A stretch of DNA of 62,407 nt from Gnetum montanum (lineage: Eukaryota > Streptophyta > Gnetopsida > Gnetales > Gnetaceae): NCBI GenBank assembly GCA_015680685.1, contig MNCI01015912.1, positions 8,871-71,277 of the forward strand, given 5' to 3'. The first letter of the stretch is position 1; each line of letters starts with the position of its first letter. Shown here piece by piece: positions 58,076 to 62,407 of the stretch. Below the pieces are notes generated by a model. The model had not been told where the DNA came from. It did no database searches and saw only the letters and a program-made list of their open reading frames with translations. Position numbers and translations under genes: made by a program.

Positions 58076-59809
58076 AAGATGCCAACATCACTCTTTGATA
58101 ATTGCCAAGATGTCACTCAACTATGCTTGAGAGTGCTAGGATGGTTGTGCAAGAAAAAGGGAAAGGTTAAACTGGGGGGAGCAGGTCTAGAAAAATGGTA
58201 AAGAAGGTCCCTCATTGGAATGCTTGTGAGGGATTTGTTTGCGTGGTCATATTTTACTTTTGCTAACCTTTGACCTCTTGTTGGAATGCTTAGAGAGGAT
58301 CACTACAAAAAAACTAATGTGCCATTTTTTTTGGGCATGCTCATTTTTTTTATTTTTTGCATGAGCTTTTTCTCTTTTATGCTTTTCTTTTGCTGTTCTT
58401 ATATTTACATTTGCAAACAAGCTTGTTCCAGGACATACATTTCTTTCCCAGGATGAGTTGTGTTACATCCATGTGGGGCTTTAAACTGCCTATAGAATGC
58501 TTCCCATGTGGTGAGTTGCATTATGTGCACCATGCACTTTGTGGTTGGACATATGGAAGGGCTTGAGAAGCATTAGAAAATTCATAAAAGAGGTGAGAGT
58601 TAGAATTGCGGATGTAAGGAATGAGGTAAATGAGGTTAAGGAGGAGGACAGGATATGCACTTCAAAGTGGCTAAGCTAGTCAGGATGACCACCTTGGAAT
58701 GATGTAATGTCTTACCTCTGTGGAGAAATGCACCTCTGACCAACATCCCTCTAGTATATATCTTGTAAACATAACAGAGAGTAAACTAGAGGAAGCAACC
58801 ATGATGTAAAATGAAGGTAAGGGTCTTGCTTGCTTTGAATGTTACTGGAACAATGTACGTTGTTGCTAAGCCATTCGACATCCAAACTAGAAAGGCCAAT
58901 AATAGTTCTGGTAGCATTTACATGGAGAGGTCGGCACCAAGGTAGCTAGGAATTGTAGTGATGTGAGCGCTCAGGAGTCCCCGCCCAAGGCAAACATTAT
59001 GCAGTTCAGCTGTGAGATGGGAAACCCAACAGCTAAACATCTTTTAGGCTTAGGTGATGGTGGGGGTTGGAGAATAAAAATACTATGGTTAGGCCACAAT
59101 AATGCTAGGACTCTAGAAGCAGGCATTGACTAGGGAAGCTACTACTAGGGAGATGAGCCATGGTGGCAATAGCTCCAGAAGGTCAGTAAGATGTCATAAG
59201 ACATCTCCAAAGGATCAGCAAGATGCCAGGGCTAGTGGCATTGCACATATTCCCAAGGGTGTTTTCTTAGAATCATGAACTACATTCAAGAACTGCAATG
59301 TCCTACCACATGTTGGCACTATACATGCTCGCTTGTTTTTTAGTATCGTAGATGCATGCTAAGGTCATGCCGTGAACCTAGTTTAAAGTCTTGGTAGACC
59401 ATCTGATGTGTGGTACACTAGTTTAAGGTCCTAGCAGACCGGTGTGCTAGTTTAAGGTCCTAGCAGACTGCTGTGCTAGTTTATCATTGTAGAAGATGTT
59501 CCTTGTGCTAATTTAAATTCCTAGCAGGCCACTATACTAGTTTATCATCATAGTGGATAGTGGATTGACTAGTTTAACATTGTAGTAGACATGCTTTTCC
59601 ATTTTATGTCATGGTAGACAATCTGTGCTAGTTTATAGTCATAGCAAAATAGCTTTTCTAGTTTTACATCATACTGGATGTGCTTTGCCAGTTTTACATC
59701 GTAGTGGAAGTTTACTTACTTTTGCCAATTTTACATCATAGCAAACGTTTGTTTACCTTTACTAGTTTTACATTGTAGTAGACATTTTCTTATCTTACTC
59801 ATGCATCAT
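58076..59809 (-). repeat. 3' untranslated region of E4 with hairpin repeats
   Basis: No supported gene. T-rich tract at 58322-58395. Hairpin repeats at 59375-59800; the clearest pair keeps ggtc..gacc stems (59427-59440 and the next unit). Later units (ttttacatcatagtggac type) are decayed. Confidence 0.65.
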
Positions 59810-60990
59810 ATGTAGTATGGCTTGAGGTATGAATGATTTACAAGATTCGCAAGCTTGTTGGCATCCATGTCTGCCAGCTTGAAGGCCCCGTTTCCATAGG
59901 CTTTTGTGGCCATGAATAAACCTTCCCAGTTTGCTGAGAATTTGTTCACATGCTCATAGACAACCTTGAGAACGAGGTCCCCCTTTTGTATCGGCTATTC
60001 ACATGAGTTTGCATAATGCTTCTGCTGTTGCTTATTTTGATAATGCTCTATGTAACCAAGTGCTTATGCATGCTCCTCCTCTATGGAGGTGAGGTTGATG
60101 ATCCTCAACAAATTGCGCTCATGATGTTTGACAGGATCATTCAAAGTGATGGTACCTACAACTCAAGAGCTAACACTGCTTTAGATTCATAAACAAGACT
60201 ATAAGGTGTCTTACCTATCGTAGTCTTACACATTGTCTTGTAAGCCCACAGCACATAGGGGATTTTCTCATGCCATTACCTCTTGCTATTGTTAAGCATT
60301 TTTTTGAGAAAGTTGATGATGGACTTTTTCGTAGCTTTTTCTTGTCCATTTTTCTGTAGGTAGTATGGCGAGGAGAATGATTACTTGATGCCAAGATTGC
60401 TACAAAAGTTTTGATTTTCACACTACTAAACTATGGCCTGTTGTCGGTTAGAATAGTCATGGGAAGCCCAAACCTTTTCACGATGTTGTCTAAGATGAAG
60501 TGCAAAACTTGCTGGGATGTAGTCCTTCTTAGGGGAATAGCCTTCACCCACTTTGTAAAATACTCGATGGCATTGATGATAAAGCTATGCCCTACAGAAG
60601 ACTTAGGAATGATAGGTCCTATGATGTTAATTCCCCATCGCTAGAAAGGCCACGTGATTTTTGTTGGATGCAACTCTATAGGCGAAATGTGTATAAGATT
60701 TTCATATCTTTGGCATGTATCACAAGTCTAGACTTTGGCTAGGCAATCATGATCCATGTGAGGCCAGTAGTATCCTGGGCATTTGATTTTTTCAGTCATG
60801 GCCCTAGGTGCTATGTGTCTACCACACAGTCCCTCATGTACTTCATTAATGATCTTCTATGCTTACTCCTTGTTTACACATGCCAGCAATATCCCATCAT
60901 AGGAGCGTTTGCATAAGGCATTGTCTCCCATGAGCACATATTGCCAAGCATGTTTGTGGATCACATCTCTCTAGGTAGATGCTAATCCAC
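59810..60990 (-). pseudogene. Integrase remnant of E4
   Basis: Minus strand, left end: GDLVLKVVYEHVNKFSANW, EGLFMATKAYGNGAFKLAD and SYLKPY, an almost unbroken C-terminal module (59815-59995). In the core, the first catalytic Asp is Asn (INIIGPIIP near 60620), the second is kept (TILTDN near 60445), and the Glu is Lys (NGQEKAT near 60335). The zinc-binding end is near 60700-60770. Inactive. Confidence 0.75.
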
Positions 60991-61640
60991 TTGGGGGCTC
61001 ACCATGTTGCAAGGAGGCTTTAAAGTTGGTGTTCACAACGCTAACAGAGGCTACGTGTACCACCTAAGTGATAGGTTTCGTACAGTCAGTAATCGAAGTG
61101 GGAAAACTTGCAAATAGGTGTGGTGGTACATTTAGTGCTAGGGTGGCCAAGGCATCTACTACAGTGTTTTCATTGCATGGCATGTGTTGAACATCTGTTG
61201 TCACAAAATTTTTAAGCAAAGATTTTGCTAGGTCGCAATAGGGTTGCAGGTGTGTAGCTTTGCAGGTGTAGACTTCAATGAGTTGATTCATGATGAGTTG
61301 TGAATCTTGCTGAATTGCTAGGTTTTGGATGCTTAATGCTTGGGCTGCTAAGAGGCCCCTGCATAACCCTTCGTACTCTACCACGTTGTTTGTATAAAGG
61401 AATGTAAAATGATAAGCAAAAGGTTGCATTTCCCTAGGGGAATGTAATGACGGTAGTTGCACTACCTCATCGCGTGGTTGAGGTGCCGTCGAAATGCAAA
61501 GTGGCTTCAAGATGTGACGGGACAATGTTGATAGTGCTAACATGCTCATCAGAGAATTTGGGATCTATGATTGTCCAATCATCGATGGGTGATGTCGTAA
61601 GTTACGTTGCTATAGCTTGATCCTTTGTTGATGATTGGCT
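60991..61640 (-). pseudogene. Archaeal-type RNase H of E4
   Basis: The 161-codon frame 61064-61549 has FLYTNNVVEYEGL, IQQDSQLIMNQL, HMPCNENTVVDALATLAL. The preceding frame gives LHFDGTST near 61490, so the acidic residues DG, E and DS are all kept. A shift near 61470 separates the two. Best-preserved second RNase H active site in the window. Confidence 0.75.
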
Positions 61641-61928
61641 CACATAATGCAAATCGAATTTTTCTATTATGGCTTTCCACCAGGCTATCCTGCTCCTTTC
61701 CTATAGATTATTTGTGATAGACCAGAGTACATTGCTCTTGAAAATGATGTTAACTTTACTGTGAAATAGGTAGTGTCTCCAATTCTTTAACACAAGCATT
61801 AGGGTGAGGCAATTTCTCTCCACCTCATTGTATCTCGCCTCATACACCATCAATGCATGACTTAGATAGTACACTGGAATCTCAGAGCCATCATCTCATC
61901 TCTGACATAACAGTGCTGCGATAGATGT
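61641..61928 (-). pseudogene. Gypsy-type RNase H of E4, cut by a new insertion
   Basis: Minus strand VSTSIAALLCQR then a stop, then GSEIPVYYLSHALMVY (61845-61928), aligning with E3's DSSITSMLCQK and VEILVYYLSHALITY. Homology stops at 61928, where a plus-strand LTR begins. Confidence 0.7.
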
Positions 61929-61974
61929 TGAAACACCACAAAAATCTTCAAAACACCACAAAAATCTTCTAAGT

Positions 61975-62320
61975 GTTGTACCAGCGTACACGCCCCAGCG
62001 TCTACGCCCAGCGTCTACGCCCCAGCGTTCACGCCCAGCGTCTACGCCCAGCGTCCACGCCCAGCGTCTACGCCCAGCGTACACGCCCAGTGTTCTACGC
62101 CCGGCTTCTCGGCATACACGCTCGACGACAGGATTTCCAAGGGCAACATAAAGATTACGCCAGAGGGCAAGAATTGAAGCAAGTGGACATCCGTCGGCGT
62201 CTACGCCCGGTGTATACGCCCAGCGTACACGCCAGCTTGTAACGTTCACGCCCGGCGTATACGCCCAGCGTGTACGCTCAGCGTATACGCCAGCTTGTAA
62301 TGTATGCGCCCAGCGTATAC
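61975..62320. repeat. CpG-rich minisatellite of cagcgtctacgcc units in the LTR U3
   Basis: Units of 12-15 bases built on cagcgt plus nnacgcc (ctac, acac, tatac variants) are repeated more than 15 times, in two blocks (61978-62130 and 62195-62320). A few are in inverted form. gccagcttgtaa occurs twice as a larger unit. Confidence 0.9.
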
Positions 62321-62353
62321 CGAGTTTCTAAAATTGTAACGCCCGGTTTACAC

Positions 62354-62404
62354 GCCACGTGTCGCCCCGTCCGATATTCCCGGTAATCCTACCCCTATAA
62401 ATAG
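62354..62404 (+). promoter_or_regulatory. LTR promoter core: G-box and TATA box, plus strand
   Basis: gccacgtgtc (62354-62363) with CACGTG, then TATAAATAG at 62396-62404, the same order and about the same spacing as in the minus-strand LTRs at 18829 and 29121. The start of transcription would be just outside the window. Confidence 0.7.
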
Positions 62405-62407
62405 CCC

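Larger units (their letters stand above)
61929..62407 (+). mobile_element. 5' end of a younger plus-strand LTR (partial, runs off the window)
   Basis: Begins tgaaacaccacaaaaatc, which is the start of this LTR family read on its own strand (reverse complement of ggtgtttca). It interrupts the E4 RNase H. The target site at the left is GATGT. Unlike the rest of the window it is rich in CpG. It contains a minisatellite U3, a G-box and a TATA box, all in plus orientation. Whether it is a full element or a solo LTR cannot be seen. Confidence 0.75.

Noticed and set aside
61896-62249. Long frames in the minisatellite (61896-62249 minus, 61973-62242 plus)
   Set aside because: They are open only because the GC-rich repeat lacks stop codons. 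The protein is a simple repeat and part comes from E4 RNase H.

Overview
The window looks like a piece of a large, repeat-filled plant nuclear genome. I see no bacterial gene structure, no CRISPR array, and no rRNA or tRNA gene. Nearly all of it is Ty3/gypsy LTR retrotransposon sequence. The pol fragments fit the Tat lineage: the order on the minus strand is reverse transcriptase, a gypsy-type RNase H, a second (archaeal-type) RNase H and integrase, and protein words such as DGFLGYNQI, YVDD, FPCTNN and GDSQLV are present. CpG is scarce in most copies and stop codons are frequent, so most copies are dead. The species cannot be named from the sequence.

The layout is a nest. Element E0 (845 to 14581, minus strand) is interrupted by E1 (from 14582). 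E1 is interrupted by E2 (18022-27056, perfect 5-bp target duplication GTGTG), by a solo LTR (28201-29649, perfect duplication GAGAC) and by E4 (from 36080). The 3' LTR of E4 is split by E3 (37674-57757, the most complete copy, with both LTRs and a primer-binding site). E3 carries a solo LTR (46810-48955, duplication CAGGG/TAGGG). E4 is interrupted near the right edge by a younger, CpG-rich element on the plus strand (from 61929) that runs off the window.

Each full element reads on the minus strand as: 5' LTR, primer-binding site, gag, protease, an extra gene on the OPPOSITE strand, a promoter-like spacer, pol (RT, RNase H, RNase H, integrase), a 3' untranslated region, a polypurine tract and the 3' LTR. 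The extra antisense gene is the most interesting content. It is a spliced gene seen in three diverged copies (13266-14581, 33565-36079, 48961-52691), with shared splice sites and a conserved protein; the best copy adds a coiled coil and an acidic C-terminus. It lies head to head with pol. The spacer between them repeats short motifs that also occur in the U3 of the same element's LTR, and the motif differs from element to element. This suggests that the LTR promoter and the internal promoter share a fast-changing DNA-binding factor, possibly an anti-silencing system.

Other recurring structures are short hairpin repeats with covarying stems near the boundaries between coding blocks, a long inverted repeat over every polypurine tract/3' LTR junction, element-specific tandem arrays (a ~190-bp satellite in E0, a 19-bp array in the E3 leader, ~39-bp and ~30-bp repeats in E3), and a G-box next to the TATA box in several LTRs.
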